In this document: positions 23,499 to 36,500 of the stretch, in pieces
Numbering within the stretch: the first letter of the stretch is position 1
How the letters are laid out: each line of letters opens with the position of its first letter
From: Bilabrum cf. latius
Lineage: Eukaryota > Bigyra: Bicosoecida > Bigyra > Bicosoecida
Assembly: GCA_965178125.1 (NCBI GenBank)
Contig: OZ237773.1
Location: forward strand, 310,001-374,000
Direction: 5' to 3'
DNA: 64,000 nt
The notes under the pieces: generated by a model
Databases searched by the model: none
Told to the model about the DNA's origin: nothing
The model's input: only the letters and a program-made list of their open reading frames with translations
Position numbers and translations under genes: made by a program

Positions 23499-25189
23499 TC
23501 ACTGCCGTGCTCGCTTCATGCCGGCCACCAGCCTCTCGCGGCCCTCTCTAAGAGGCTGCAGCCGGGCCTCCTCGGCGGCACACCGGGCGCAGAGAGGGGG
23601 GTGGTATGGCTACTGACCGGCGCGAGCGGATGCAGATGACGAGGTAGAAGACGATGGTGATGACCCGGCGGTCAAGTCCATGCGGTCGACGAGCACGTCG
23701 GCCTCACCGGCGGCATTCACGACGCGCCAGTGGGCGTAGAAAGCTGCATTGGCTTGCAGTGCACCTGTTGGCGGCATGGCTGGCGGCACGGTTGGCTGCT
23801 TGAAAGCGCTCGATGAGGTGCTTGGATCGACCCGGAGGCGCTTCGCAGGCGGTTCTTCGCCGTCGTCGTTGTTGTCTGCCTCCTCGACCGAGGCCACTGG
23901 TTCAGCCCCAGCATCAGTATCAGCGCTGGGCTCACCATCCGCACCTGTGATGGGCTCACCGACCTCGCGCTCATCGATGACAGAGCCATCGTCAGCGTCA
24001 GCGTCGCACTCCGATGGCAGAACCACGGAGCCTCCAGAGGTCGACCGCCCGCGGGACGCACCCGCAAGCACTTCAGGCAGGTGCGACGACAGGGGGTTGG
24101 AATCGGAGTCGGAAACGCGCCTGTCCCTCTCCCTGTCCTGCAGCGAGCCCTCGCCATCCTCGTCCTCGTCCTCGTCCTCCTCCTCGTCCCCCCTTGCACA
24201 GTGGAGCAAAGTGAGAACGCTGGCGGGCCGGGTGGAGAACCCCGAAGTGTCGCCGTCCTCCTCGTCGCCCTTGCCAGCGTGACCACCCTTGGATGACGCA
24301 GTTGCGTACGCGTCTGGATTACCTTCGATTTGTTGCGCCGCAGTGACGGGGCTTCCCGAGCATGCATCGAGCTGGGATGCTCGTCCATCGACAGAAAGAC
24401 GAAACATATCACCGATTGCTTGCGGCTCAGCATCGTCGGCAGCAGGGCTGAAGCGATCACTTCCAGAGAAAAAATCCGCATTCTCAATAAGTGCGATCGA
24501 ATCACTGGCAGGGGAGAACCTGCCCACTGGCTGCTGGTACAGGAGTGAATCAGGACTGCTGGTACCGCCGGCCCGTACGGATGGGTTGCCGGCGACGCTG
24601 CTTCCACCGAAGCACTGCATTTCTGCGTCAGACACATCAAACGGACCACTAAAGTTGCAGTCGCGGCCACTACCAATTACCGCATCGTGGAAGTTGTCGG
24701 GTACCTCAGCGAAGGACTGCTCCCCCGAAATCACCTGAGGATCAAAATGACAGCTGGCACATTCAAAAACTGCTATTTCATATTACGCGGACGTAGCTAT
24801 ATCGAGCGATTGCTGACTGAAATGTAAAGCTTGACGCTGTCGGAAGCCCTACAGCTACTCAATTGTGATAGCCGAGATATGGTCAGGTTCAGCAACACAT
24901 AAGGTACGCGCAACACAATTGCATCCGCAGTATAACATTACATGCAATAAATCCGCTCTTTAATCCGCAGGGGTGGTGCTTCCATCAAAATTTCCCGGTT
25001 AAGTATACTCACTATTGCACCCGTGTTGTCGGCCTACACCACCCCTAGACGTACCTGTGCGAACATCTCAACTGTAGAGGATGGAATACATGGTATCTCC
25101 CGATCTTGGCTAGGAGGAATACGCGGCCGCTGCATGAATGCGCCAGGGGACGCAAAGAAATGTCTCGACGTCGCTTCTGCGAGAATCAT
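23499..25189 (-). CDS. Array member D: acidic disordered protein with KRLRV motif
   Basis: Main exon 23499-24734 follows a TTTTGATCCTCAG acceptor in phase 0. A first exon at 25055-25189 (donor CAG-GTACGT, phase 0, 320-bp intron) is proposed; together 456 aa ending in TGA. TAG at 23610 is read as Gln, extending the protein by about 36 residues (LCARCAAEEARLQPLREGRE) in a helical, coiled-coil-like end. The middle is Ser/Asp/Glu-rich with runs of acidic residues. EPPAKRLRVDP is a nuclear-localisation-like motif equivalent to PPPAKRRRVEP of C. FSPASDS and FSPAADD echo the FSPN motif of A and B. Function unknown; exon 1 and the start are the weak points. Confidence 0.58.
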
Positions 25190-25413
25190 CGGCGCCGCGC
25201 ATTTCTTCCCCACTAATGAGCGGTTCCGTTCTTGAGCCGGTTAGATCTAGTATTTGAGTGCCACAGAGCACGCCGTCGCGTGCATTCGCGTCCTCCTTAC
25301 ATTACGACCATTGGAAGCTTAGCAGTATTTCGAATGGGCTATCAACGCTGGCGAAGAAAGTGGGAATATCAGACGGGTGCCTTTCAAACAAAGAATTACG
25401 GCACCATTATACA

Positions 25414-27099
25414 TCAGGACCTCTCTCGCTTCTATCCAAGTGCTGACGTTCGCCCTATGTCGATGAAGGTCTCATCCTCATCTTCGCCGGAGGCGCTACC
25501 AGCACCGTTCACGCTAGCCACTGGGCCTTGCTGCACCCGCCGCCGCTTGCTTGCTCTCGCTTCACCGTCGCCACCGTCCGAGTCGTTGCGCTACCTATGA
25601 AGGTCACTGGTTCTATCAGCGATTGGCCTAGTGCCGCCGCCGCCCGGGCCGCGTGCACTGCCTGCACTGCCTGCACTTGCTGTGGGCCCGCTGCCTCTGC
25701 CGGTGGCACCCCTTCCTGCGTGGGGAGGCAGCGCGTCCACGCTCGGGAATCTAAAAACAGAATCCATTGCCTGAGCCATAGGGCTATTTGGGACGGACCC
25801 TGATCCCCAGGACAGCTGCCTGTGCATGCTAGCAGAGCCAGAGCCAGAGCCGCTGCCAGAGTGACAGCCAGTGCCAGAGCCAGTGCCCGAGCCAGTGCCA
25901 GTAAAGGATCTACTCCCCGAGTCCATCGACCCATACAACTGCCGCATGTAATTGGATGACCCCAGTGAGCTCAGAGATACGGGCGACTGGCACTCCGCGG
26001 CAGACTCAGTGGAGCCCAGCGAGGCACTGACCGGGCCTGCCTCCGCCCCGTCAAGTAGACCGGCTGCAGACATTGCTCCACCGGTTGCAACCAGCCTACT
26101 CCGACCGCTCTCGGCTCGTGGAGCACTTGGAGTAGCTCCCAATGCCATAGAATCGCCAGACCGGGCCATCCATACAGCTGCTTCCTCTGGCTCCAGTACC
26201 GACGGGGCCATGAGAGCAGCAGCACCCGCCGTTGCCATCAAAAATGATGGGAATGATGATAAAGAGGATGATGAGGACGAGGGTGGTGATGTTGAGGAGC
26301 CGCTAGACGATGACGTGCTGGAGGGCATCGGCTCCTCCTGCGCTTGCCGACTCTCACCGGTGAAGAAGCCAGACGCAGTAGCGGGGGTCGACTGTGGCCG
26401 AACCAAGGCAACTGTCCCGGCCCTTTCCCCTTTCCCTTCCCTTTCCCTTCCCTGCCCCGGCTCATGGCCTCGGCCTTGCTTGCTGCTTGTGCTGCTGGTG
26501 GCACTGCCGCCGCTGATACCTGTGCCGCTACCGCTGGTACCTGTGCTGCTGCTGCGCTGCATCACGGCGCGGACCCGCGCAGGCCGTGCAGCACGCGTGC
26601 CAAGGCGCGCAAGGGATGGTGGGTTGGCTTGGCGGCGGGTGTTCCCGGCGGAAGCTTGCCTCGCAAGTCTCTTGCTCAGCCTCAGGCTGGCACGACGCTA
26701 GTCGTGGCCCAGACTGCCCAACAGCACGTCCGTCCAATGCACCGGGCCACCTGCCCGGGAGCGGCCATGTGGGGGCTGGATGGACGTATCAAGTACTCGA
26801 GGTGTATGTGCCGGGTGCTCTATGCCCTCGTCCTCCTCGCCCTGTTCGATGCTCTCCTAGTACTACTAGTAGTCCGCGCTGCTGGCGTCGCTGTCCAGAT
26901 ATGCAGGCGCTGGTATCTCGTAATTCTCACCAAAGGAGGCGGTGTCTGCTCCAAGCGAGTTATAGCTGACACTTGAAGAATAATCTTGCTCCATGAAAGT
27001 TGCATCTCCTGCTGCAAACTGCTGCAATTGGTCGTTCTGCGTCGCGCGTCGAGGAATCCGTCCGTGGACTGCTGGGCTGGCTTCACCAAACCGATCCAT
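25414..27099 (-). CDS. Array member E: Ser/Gly-rich disordered protein with KRRRV motif
   Basis: Frame from the ATG at 27099 (MDRFGEASPAVHG) to TGA at 25414-25416, 561 aa; a preceding 5' exon joined at a CAG just upstream of this ATG is possible. Six TAGs: 26866, 26863, 26857, 26698, 25591, 25432. Three fall within four codons (TAG TAG TAC TAG) between DASSADY and ESIEQGEED. The protein is Ser/Gly/Thr-rich with SVPNSPMAQAMDSVFRFPS and a GTGSGTGSGTG run, then SKRRRVQQG near the C-terminus as in C and D. YLDSDASS is shared with F (YLDSDGTS). No known domain. Confidence 0.58.
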
Positions 27100-27639
27100 C
27101 CCAGCTGCTGATGTAGCAAAATTACAGTGTAACAACAATCTTGAATGCGATGAATGCACGCGTGCAATTGTAGGGGCTCTTTGACAAGTATATGCAAGCG
27201 AATTACAGCTACACAAGGCACTGTAGCGGTACAAATACGAATGCGAGCAGGTCGATAGGCAAGAATGTATTGAAATAGATAATTTCAATAATGCAGCGGT
27301 AATGCCGCGATTCACCGCGCTCACAGTCTCAACAGCCACCGGGAACGAGCAGCTTCGAACGCGCTGTAACAACGCTTTCCACCGTCTCAGTTAAGCGCCT
27401 ACACACAGTCTGTAACGATATTTAGTATGAATACGTGATGTTCCTTAGATACTATACGCCAGAGGTTCGCGAAATGTAATGTCCGCGATTGTGTCTAGAC
27501 CTATCCCTGGACCAATCCCCCCGTCACTGGCAGTGCGATCGTGCATTGCAATCACCGGTTTCCGGTTTCAGCACCACTGCCACATGACCCTTCAATTCCA
27601 ACTGGAATCGGGCTGCATGCATGGCACCACACAGTCGGT
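27100..27639. other. Intergenic region between E and F
   Basis: About 540 bp, promoter or 5' exon of E and 3' flank of F. No other feature recognised. Confidence 0.4.
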
Positions 27640-30037
27640 TCAGCAGTTCTGCGATTCGAGCCGCTCCAGGAACTGCACCAGCCCCTGCTCCTGCTCCTGC
27701 TCCTCTCGGGGCCGCTTGGATCCCAAGGAGCCCCTCCCCCCCCTGCGTCTAGCGCTAGTCGAAGCGTCACCGCTACTGGTCCGAGCGAGGCTGGAAGTGC
27801 TGCTGCTGCTGGCTCTCCTTCCCACCGCAGCCCTAGCCCCAGCACCAGTGCCAGACACACTGGCAGCACCTCGACCTATGCTGCTAGTGGTCGCGTCCGG
27901 CCCGAAGGGCAGCCCCCTCAATATCGGCTCCGATTCCACGCGGGGCCTTACTTCCTCCTCCTTCTCGCCGCCCCCCGGTTGACCCCATGGATTACTTGCA
28001 CGATCGGTGCTACCATGCAGAGGCAACCCATCGGCGAGTTCCTCCGAGCGGATCCCCACCCTAACCCTGCCCATGCTCGTGCCCGTGCCCGTGCCCATGC
28101 CCATAGATCGCCCAAAGCTGTCATCCCCCCAAGGGTCGCCCCCATCAGAACCCGCATACACCTACCAGTGGGTCTGCCGGCCACGGCCCACACCCACGCC
28201 GCCCATCCTGCGCACTCTCGAGGCTCTCTGTGCCCGGGAGGACGATGACGAGGAGGAGGAAGATGGCGTCGAGGAGGAGGAGGAGGAGGAGGAGGAGGCA
28301 GGCGAAGCGCACGCCGCGGGGCGGTTGCTGGGGGCGCTCCTGCTGGCTACCTCGGGCTCGTGTGACCAGTACGGCCCCCGGTTCAGGCTCATGCTTCGAC
28401 CCGTCTGGCTGTCATGCACCCGGATCCGCTTGGGACTCCTCCTGCTGCTTTCGCTGTTGCTGCTGCTGTCGCTGCGAGCCGTCTAGTGGCCTGCGTGCGA
28501 GCCTGGCGGTGTCGCCTCGCTAGATGATGATGGCGACGGTGAAAATGTGACGAGTGATGCGGCCATATCGGCTCGCCCACTCGTCGCAGCCTGGCCACGA
28601 GGCTTCTCAGGTGAGTCTGAAATATCCCTGCCAGTGGCGATGGAAGGCCCCCTCCGCCGAGGGCCCGTCCCCATCCCCTGGCCTGTGCTCGTCCTCGCCA
28701 CACCCCTTTTTCCTCCTCCTCCTCCTCCTCCTTCTCTTCCTTCACTCTGATGTCGCCAGCTCCGTAACCAGCAGGCCGACGTATCCGGGAACAAGCCCTT
28801 GGCTGTGCCATCTCCAGCCCCTACTGGGGTGCCTGCCCCCGCCCTCCGGCCCTTCCCGTCCTAGTCCTCATGTTCGTTGTTGCCCCACGCCGGTCCACCT
28901 CTGCGGCGCGTGGCCATGGGGCTGTACTAGGGAACCATTAAACCCCCGTCTGACATGCTAGTCTTGCTCCTCCTGCTATGATATGTGGAGGCCCGGTGCT
29001 TCGGGGTGGAGCGTGAAGCTGTTGTGGAGCGTTCCGCTGCGCCTGTACCCGTGCCAGTACCCGCTGCGAGACCTATGTTCGTTTCATCTTCCCAATCCGT
29101 TGTAGCGCTGGAAGCCTCCTGGCAGGACCGCGTGGAGGATGTGCCTCGCCTTCTGATGCGCTCCCGACTGCTCTTCTACGTGGGCCGCAGCTTCAGCCGG
29201 CTCAACCGCTCGGCAACTTCGTCTGTCCCCAATAAAATCTCGCGACCCGATGCATCCGGGTATATATCAGTGATAAGTCGTGGCAAACTTGAAGCAGGGC
29301 CATTTTGACCGCTCGACAGTGACGTCTGACTATCGTCGTCGCTTGCCGCTTCCGTTGCCTTGGCATCTTGGAACGGTCTCGCCATGGTTTTCTCCACAAC
29401 TCCTTCCGCTGCAATTATATCCAAGTTAGGTACATGCTCGTCCCGTTTGCTGCTCATTGGCAGCCTCGGAAGCTCATGTGAACCTCCAATGGAATCTACG
29501 ATCCTCGCGGCACTCGCTGGCTCATGCAAAGCATGCGCTGTCGCAATCTGGCCATGATGCTACCTTCCAGATTGATTTGCATGCATGGGCCCAACATATG
29601 GTTGTAGCATTGCACTCGTGCCGTCGCTATCCAAGTATACCTTGTCGGCGTGCGCTACCGATTGGAAAGAGGAAGCAGAGTGGTCGCGACGTTGAATCGA
29701 GTGGCCTCGAGCAAACGAGTCTGTACCCAATAAATCTCCATCGTCATCTGTCTCGCGAAAACTCTGCTGCTTCGCCATTCGCGAGGCACAGTTGGCTCGC
29801 GGACTAGCGCCCGACTGATGAAGGCGTTGCACACCGACCAATGCAGAGCTGGCTCCAAGCTAGTTTTGGACGTCAGGGTGCTGCAATACACGATTAAATC
29901 GGATAGATGTGTCTTGCGGGAGCATGCGGTCGCTACATATCATCTGTGCCAGAGGTTGCGGTGTTAGTTCCGGGAGCAAGATCTAGGCCCACCGTCTGAT
30001 TCACAACCGGAACTCGCTTTGCAGAGCTGTTGACCAT
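27640..30037 (-). CDS. Array member F: basic/Ser-rich disordered protein
   Basis: Main exon 27640-29880 follows a GTGTATTGCAG acceptor in phase 0 and ends in TGA. A 45-nt first exon (29993-30037, MVNSSAKRVPVVNQT, donor GTGGGC, 112-bp intron) is proposed, giving 761 aa. Seven TAGs (29860, 29560, 29176, 28927, 28861, 28483, 28162) divide one open frame. Features in order: acidic N-terminal region with YLDSDGTSA and DDDSQTSLSS; basic R/S patches; SPKRIRVHDS; poly-Ser tracts; Met/Gly region GRSMGMGTGTGTSMGR; RRRGGRGSLGSKRPREEQEQEQ near the end. The two basic clusters are nuclear-localisation-like. KQQSFRETDDDGD resembles GEQSFAEVPD of D. Function unknown. Confidence 0.56.
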
Positions 30038-30561
30038 GCAAAGGACAAAAACTACAGCAAACTGCACCGGCCTTGTGGAGAGCATGGCGCGGTACCAGCT
30101 TCGAGAGAGGTATATAGCTCACCGTGTGGTCGCTGTCACCAGACCGCAGCGTGGCTGCGCCTGTCTCGAAGGCAGCCACCCGTCGCAAAGTGTTCTTATG
30201 ATTGCCGTGAATATCTGGAGCAATCTATACGAATCCGCACTGCATGCGACCTGAAACCGGCCGGGACTCGCCAGGCGGCCTCGCCACCTCGCACTGTTGG
30301 CAGACGACAGGCGCCGGACGTGGCACGCCGGCGGCGGGGTCAGTTCCGGTTCGGTTCCCGAGCAAAAGTGCACGGCACTGGAGAGCGATAGTATGGCTAG
30401 ACTCTACAGAATTTGAATGGACCCAGCACAAATTGCAATGCTTTAGGCTTGTTTGCAACGGGATGGTGTCATAAGGTGCCTTGATTCGCATAAGCTGGTG
30501 CGTCTTGCTGCTGCCTGCTGCTGCGCTGTTCTGATTTCCACCGCCGCTGCTGCGCTTGTTC
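30038..30561. other. Intergenic gap
   Basis: 524 bp between the start of F and the stop of the large minus-strand gene. No supported feature. Confidence 0.4.
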
Positions 30562-33500
30562 TTACGTAGGCTCATTCACATCACCCTCCTCATCCTCATC
30601 GCCACCCATCATCTCTAGAATCTCCTATTTCCTGTCAGCCGCGCTCATGGAGCCATCATTCTTGCTTCCTGCCCCCGTGATGAGCTGCACGAGCCAACGA
30701 CCTGCTCTCCTGCGCCACGCATCGCTGGCCTCTTCCATCGATTTCGGAGGCTCCTCCCCGCTTCCGACAGTCATTTCATACTCGGTCGGAAGCTCGTCGT
30801 CGAGCTCATTTTCTATGCCCTAGCTCCCGCTCTCACCGGCACCGGCCTCCTCGCCGGAACCCAAGTCCTCTCCGTCCACGCCGGGCTGCTCGCCCTCCTC
30901 CTCGTCGCGTTCCTCTTCCCCCCCAGCGGACTGCCCCCAGAGGTCCTGCCCCTTCTCTTCATTATCCTCATCGTCGTCATCGTCCACGTCCGGCCATCGA
31001 TCGCTCCTGAGACCAAGGATGTTGGCGCGGTCCTGCGGCATGGGGGGGCGCTCGATCTCCAGCACGTCAGGGCAGGAGGCATCTGCGGCTGCTCCCTGGA
31101 CGGTGCTTCGCCCACCTTCGCTACCATTTCCAGTGGCCTGCCGGCTTCCGCTCTCTCCCGTGGCCCCTGTCCCTGCCCCCATCTTCGCCCAAGGTGGCAG
31201 CCCTGCACCCCTGAGTGTGTCCATGACCCGTCTGTCCCTTATCTCTTCCCGCCTGCGGTACAGCTTGATCCGATCCTCCAGTCCCGCTCCGATCCTCTCC
31301 GTGTCCTCTTTCTTGTCCCCCTCACCCACATTCCCATCCTCATCTTCATCCTCGTCGTCCTCCTGCTGCATCTCCCGCACCTCCGCCTCCCTTCGCTCGT
31401 GCACGATCTCGCGGGCGCCAAACCAGTAGTCGCGCTCTTCCAGTGCAGACAGCATCTCCGGGTCTTCACACTCGTTCACGCCGGCGCTGCGTACCCACGA
31501 ACCTTCGCCAAAGTTCGCCGAGCCCCGGCTCTTCCTGGTCGCGTGCCGCCGGCCCCCGCCCCGTCGCTGGTCCTCATCCTCATTTTCCCCCTCCCCCATC
31601 CCCTCCATGTCTCCGTCCTCCCCACGACCCCCGCCCACCACCCCCGCTTGTTCCCCGAGCTCGTCATCCCAGAGACCGTCGCCCTCCTCCTCCCCGGGCT
31701 CCAGCACGCGCCCCGACAGCCGATGCACTCTCTCCTGGGCGCACCACGCTACCCACTGGTTCAGGTCACGCGCATACACCCGCCTCTGCTCCTGTGTGGC
31801 CCACCACCGGGGCCTCTGATTCACGAGCAAGAGCCGATAGATCTCCGACACCTCGGCCGTGTCCCCGATCGCGCCCAGAGCAGGCTCCGTTCGCTCGAAG
31901 ATGCTGGGCCTCCGCCGGGGGTCCTCGTCCTCCAGGCCCAGGGCAGGGTCCCTCCGCGCCGGCTTCCTCTGCCGCCTGCTCTTGCGCTTGCTCCTGCCCC
32001 CGCTGCTGCTTGCACCGCGCTTGTCATCCTCACCTCCCCCCTCCTCCTCGAGATCCTCTTGCCCCTCGCGAACCAGCGGCCTGTACCTGCCCATTGACAG
32101 GTCGTGCTCCGTGTCCAGGGCCTCTTGTTCCTCAGGGAACAACGCGTCGTGCACGCGGGCGAACTCGTTGAGCAGCCCCCTCGTGTCCTGGGGCGCTGGG
32201 CCCCTCCACCTCATGTGCCAGTAGGGGGCGTTCCTCCACCCCGCCTGCTCCTCCTCCAGCGCAACTGCGGCTTCTCGCCGCGTGGGGCCCTCCAGGATCT
32301 CATCCGTCCTCAGCCGGGCAGCCACCCAGGCCGGCAGGACACCCGTCAGCAGGCTCACCCGCAGGCTGTCGCAGGCTCTCGGGTCCGCGCACAGGGCCGC
32401 CACCCACAGTGTGACGAGTGCGCGGTACCTCGCCGATGCGCTCCTGGCCTGCCGCACGTCCAGCGGCCTGTCTGGGGGAGGCCCCGTGCAGTGCTCGGGC
32501 AGGATCTTGCGGGCGCCCAGGGGCCGGAGCGGGTTGGTGGAAGGGACGATGGGCAGCGCCTGCAGCTCTTCTGGGCTCCTAACGGGAGCGTCGTCGTCTT
32601 CTTCTTCTTCTTCTTCTTCTTCATCATCCTGCTTTTGCTCCTTCTCGCTCTTGGCACCACTACCCTTGTCTTGCTCACCATCCCCACCCAGTGACCTCTT
32701 CTTTGACCACTGTCGGCTCTTGCCCCCATCCGCGCCCTCCTTGTTCCCTGGACCTCCCGTCAGCTAATCCGCCAGATCGGCCCGGCTCGTGATCGGCTTC
32801 CGCTTCCGGGTGGCGTGCCTCTTGCGGGGCACGGGCTCGGGGGCGGCGCCAGAACCAGCACCGTCGGGCGTTTTATTGCCATCGGGAGCTTTCTGTGAGG
32901 ATGCTCCCCCTTCGGAACTGGAGCCATGTTCCCCTGCCTTGTTCCCTGGCTGCTCGTCCACCTGAGCATCCTCGGACTCGCTGCCCTCCATCTGCTGCTG
33001 CTGCTGCTGCTGCTGCGGAGTGCTCTCCTTCCCTGCTGCTGACGCAGTCTCTTCTGCCTCGAAGCCGAGTATGCCCCTCTCATGCTCCTCCCAGACCGTG
33101 AGCTCCGTGTCATCCGCGCCCAGGGAGCGGTAGAACTCGATCGTTTCCTCGCACGCCCGCTCCATCGCAGATCCGGGCTAAAGCGCGCCCCCGGAGTTGC
33201 CCCACCTGTCCAACGCACGGACCTACTCGGCAGCGACAGAGTACCTCTGGTTGTCGAGCGACCGCTCCCGGGCCGTGTACGTGTCCGAGAACTCCCACGC
33301 TGGCGCGTGTCCCCTGGGCTCGTCCACGCCCGTCCTGGCCGCTGCCTGCTCGCAGCACGCCTCGTACAGCTCCAGCTCCAGGAGCCTGCCAACCTCGGCG
33401 CAGCGCGCGCTCACTGTCCCCGGCAAGCCCTCCGCCAGCATCCTATCACACCTCTCGCACAACCAGGCGAGGTCTGCAGTCGGGGGCACCTGGTTGGCGC

Positions 33501-36500
33501 TCCAGCCCCGCCCGTCCGCGCTCCTAAGCGGAGAGCCGCTGGCGCCATCCAGGGTCTCCATGGAGAGAGACTCGCGTTTGTCGGCGAGCCGTCGGCTGAG
33601 CCGCTTCGGGGATGACGCCTAGGCAGAGCCGCCTGCCTCTTCACCGTCACTGCCCTCACCGCGTGCAGCCGCTGCCTGCTTCGCCTCCGCCTCCTTGACC
33701 CTGGGGTCCTCCTGAGACAGGGACAGGGCGCGAGCCAGCGCCTCTGCCACCGCCCTGCGGGCCGATGCGGCGGCGCTGACGTCATACCCGTCAAACTTCC
33801 GCATCCTCCGCAGCCGCTCCTTCGGCCCCGCCAGCAGGTCATTCACAGGGAACAAATCGACCGCGCGAGGGTCCCCCAGGCAGAGAGGGGGCTCTGCCTA
33901 GCCGGCATCGAAGTCAGACAAGGGGCCCCCCAATTCGTCGGTCCCTGTGGCTTCGGTGCTGCTCTTGTTGGGCTTCTGATCCGAGGGGCCGTCAGCAGAC
34001 ATGGGTGCCTGGCCCGAGCCTGACCCACTGGCGCCGCCCCTGGTCCCAACACCACCGCGCCTCGCGTCTCCCTCGGGACGGCACACCCAGCCGAGCCGGT
34101 CAAGTGCATTACACTGCGGCACCCCATCCCCCAGCGCGGCCAGCACGTCCTAAGTCAGCCCCAGAGTCTCCAGCACAGGCAGCACTAACGTCTGGTAGGA
34201 GGGGGCACCTAAGGCCTTCGTGAGTGCCTCCTCGTCCTCCTCGTCCTCTTCCACGGCCAGCTCCTCCTATTTACCTCCTCCTCTTCTTCCTGCTGCCGCT
34301 GCTGCTGCTGCATTGGCCATCGCGCGGCGCTACTTCCTCACCGCCGCCATGACCCTCTGCCTCCTCCTCAGCCGATCCAGAGACACGGCCCCGGGCGCGT
34401 GCCTCCTCCTCCTCCTCTCCGCCCTCGCCTCCCTCCTCTTCGCCTTACGCTCCTGCCTCAGTCTCTGCGCCTCCAACCACGCCAGGTCCTCCTCCTCCAA
34501 GTCATGGCGGGACCGCTTCAGCAGGCGCTTTCTCTTGCGCCTGTCGTCTTCCTCATGAGCCCCAGCGCCCGCTGCCCCGCCCCCCACTGCGTCCCGCGCC
34601 GCTCGCCGTTCCGCCGCCCGCCGCATCGTGTCGGTGCTCATTGCACCTGCTCCGAACCCGATCACGGAGGAGTCATCGCTGTCAGATTCTGTGCTGGCGC
34701 CTCCCCCCAGCAGGCCGCCCACCCGCCCGGACTCGTCTGTGCTGCTCCCGGACATGTCTCCCTCCGACGTGTCGTCGTCGTCATCCTCTTCCTCTTCCTC
34801 GCTATGGATGCCGTCCGCTTCGTCCACACCGTCAGCATGGCCACCAGTGCCGCGCCCCGTCTTCAATGTGGGCATCGCGCTTGCCGCCCCGCCCCTGACC
34901 CCGGGCTTGCGCTTCCTGCGGCCGGGAGATGACGCGTCCCTTGCCCGTGGCCTACCCAAGCCCGCCCCTGCCACCATCCTCCTCCTCTTCTTGCGGAGGG
35001 GTCCGGAGGAAGACACGGCCAAAGCGGCGGAGAGCTTCTTCCTCTGCCTCCTGGCCAGCCGCTGAGCCTCCCTGTCCTTGCCCAAGCCCGCGGCAAACAC
35101 CGCTGCCCTGTGCATGTGCAGACCAGCCAGAGGCCCAGCGAGTCCCATCCCAAAGGAAGCGTCCGGCTGAGCCCTGATGGTCTTGATCTCTGCTCCTGAT
35201 TCCTTGGACATCGCAGCTGCTTTCCTCCGAGCCTCCTGCGCGGCAAACACAGACGGCTGCATCACAAGCTGGGACAGCCGCAGGAGGACGTCCTCCCCGG
35301 CCCCCGCACCGCTTAGCAGACCCTGGGCGCATGCCAGCGCCGTCATCCTGCCCGCGGCCGTGCCCCCCTGTCTCCCGCCCCCAGGGGATTTCACCCCCCC
35401 GCCCTGGGGTCCCCCCTTGGGCACCCCTAGTCTGAGCCTCCTCATCACCATCTGCTTCTCACGGATGTAGTCGCCCAGCTGCGTGCTCTGCGTGGCCAGC
35501 TGGGCCTCCCATGCCTAAGCAGCCTTCACGGCCATGGAACCAGACACGATCCCAGGCTCCGGCTTGGAGCCAAGCGTGCGGCCCCCCAGCTGCAGCAGCA
35601 GACGAGCCACCCCCGCGATGGCGTCCTTCCTCGAGGACGAGGCCGCCTTGCAGCCCATCACCGGCTGGGGGTCGTGGAGGGGCAGCGGGATCTGCGGCCC
35701 GGTGGGCTGCTTGGAAAAGGACCCGTAGGCTGAAGGGGCTGAGGAGGAGGATGAGGTTGAGGAAGACGAGGATCGAAGAGGTTGTCCCTGGCGGGCCCCC
35801 GACCCAGGACGGCCGGATGCACTCGTCACACCGAATGACGAATGCGGCGGGCGGATGCCCCTGGCAAGCGGCCTGTGGCTCAGGCCCCTGCCAGACCCCA
35901 GCTGCTGGTGCTGCGGCCCACCGATGCCCGCCCTATTAGCCATAAAGCTGCCCGGCCTCGCTCTGCGAAAGGACCCTACCTGCGCAGCGCTGGCCCTCTG
36001 CTTGGCCTGCGCCTGCGCCCTCTGCTGCCTCTGTCTCTGCAGTGCCATTGCTTGCTGCTGCTGGATGGCCTGCTACTTCCTGAGCTGCTCCTGCTTGACC
36101 CTCTGCTGCGCCGCCAGATCCCTCTTGGCGGTCTGCTGCAGGCTTTCCAACAAAGAGGGCCGCGGGGGCTGAGGCTTGTTCCCCGCTGTTCCCTGGGGGA
36201 ACACGGGCCTGGGTGCGGGCTTGGCTTTCTTCTTCGATTTTAGCAGCCGATCCCTGAACGCCCGGGCTTGCTTTGCCCTGGCCTCCTCTGCTGCCCTCTT
36301 CTTGGCTGCCTCCTGCCGGGCCCTCTGCAGGGCCGAGGGGAGGCGGGGGGCGGCGGGCGTGGAGGCTGACGGGGAGGAAGATGACGAGGAGGAGGAGGAC
36401 AGCAGAGACTTGGCGGAGATCCCGGCAGCAGCAGTGGTGGTGGTGATGCTGCTCAAGCCGGTGCTGGCCGCTGACAGTGCTGGTGCTGGTGCTGGTGCTG

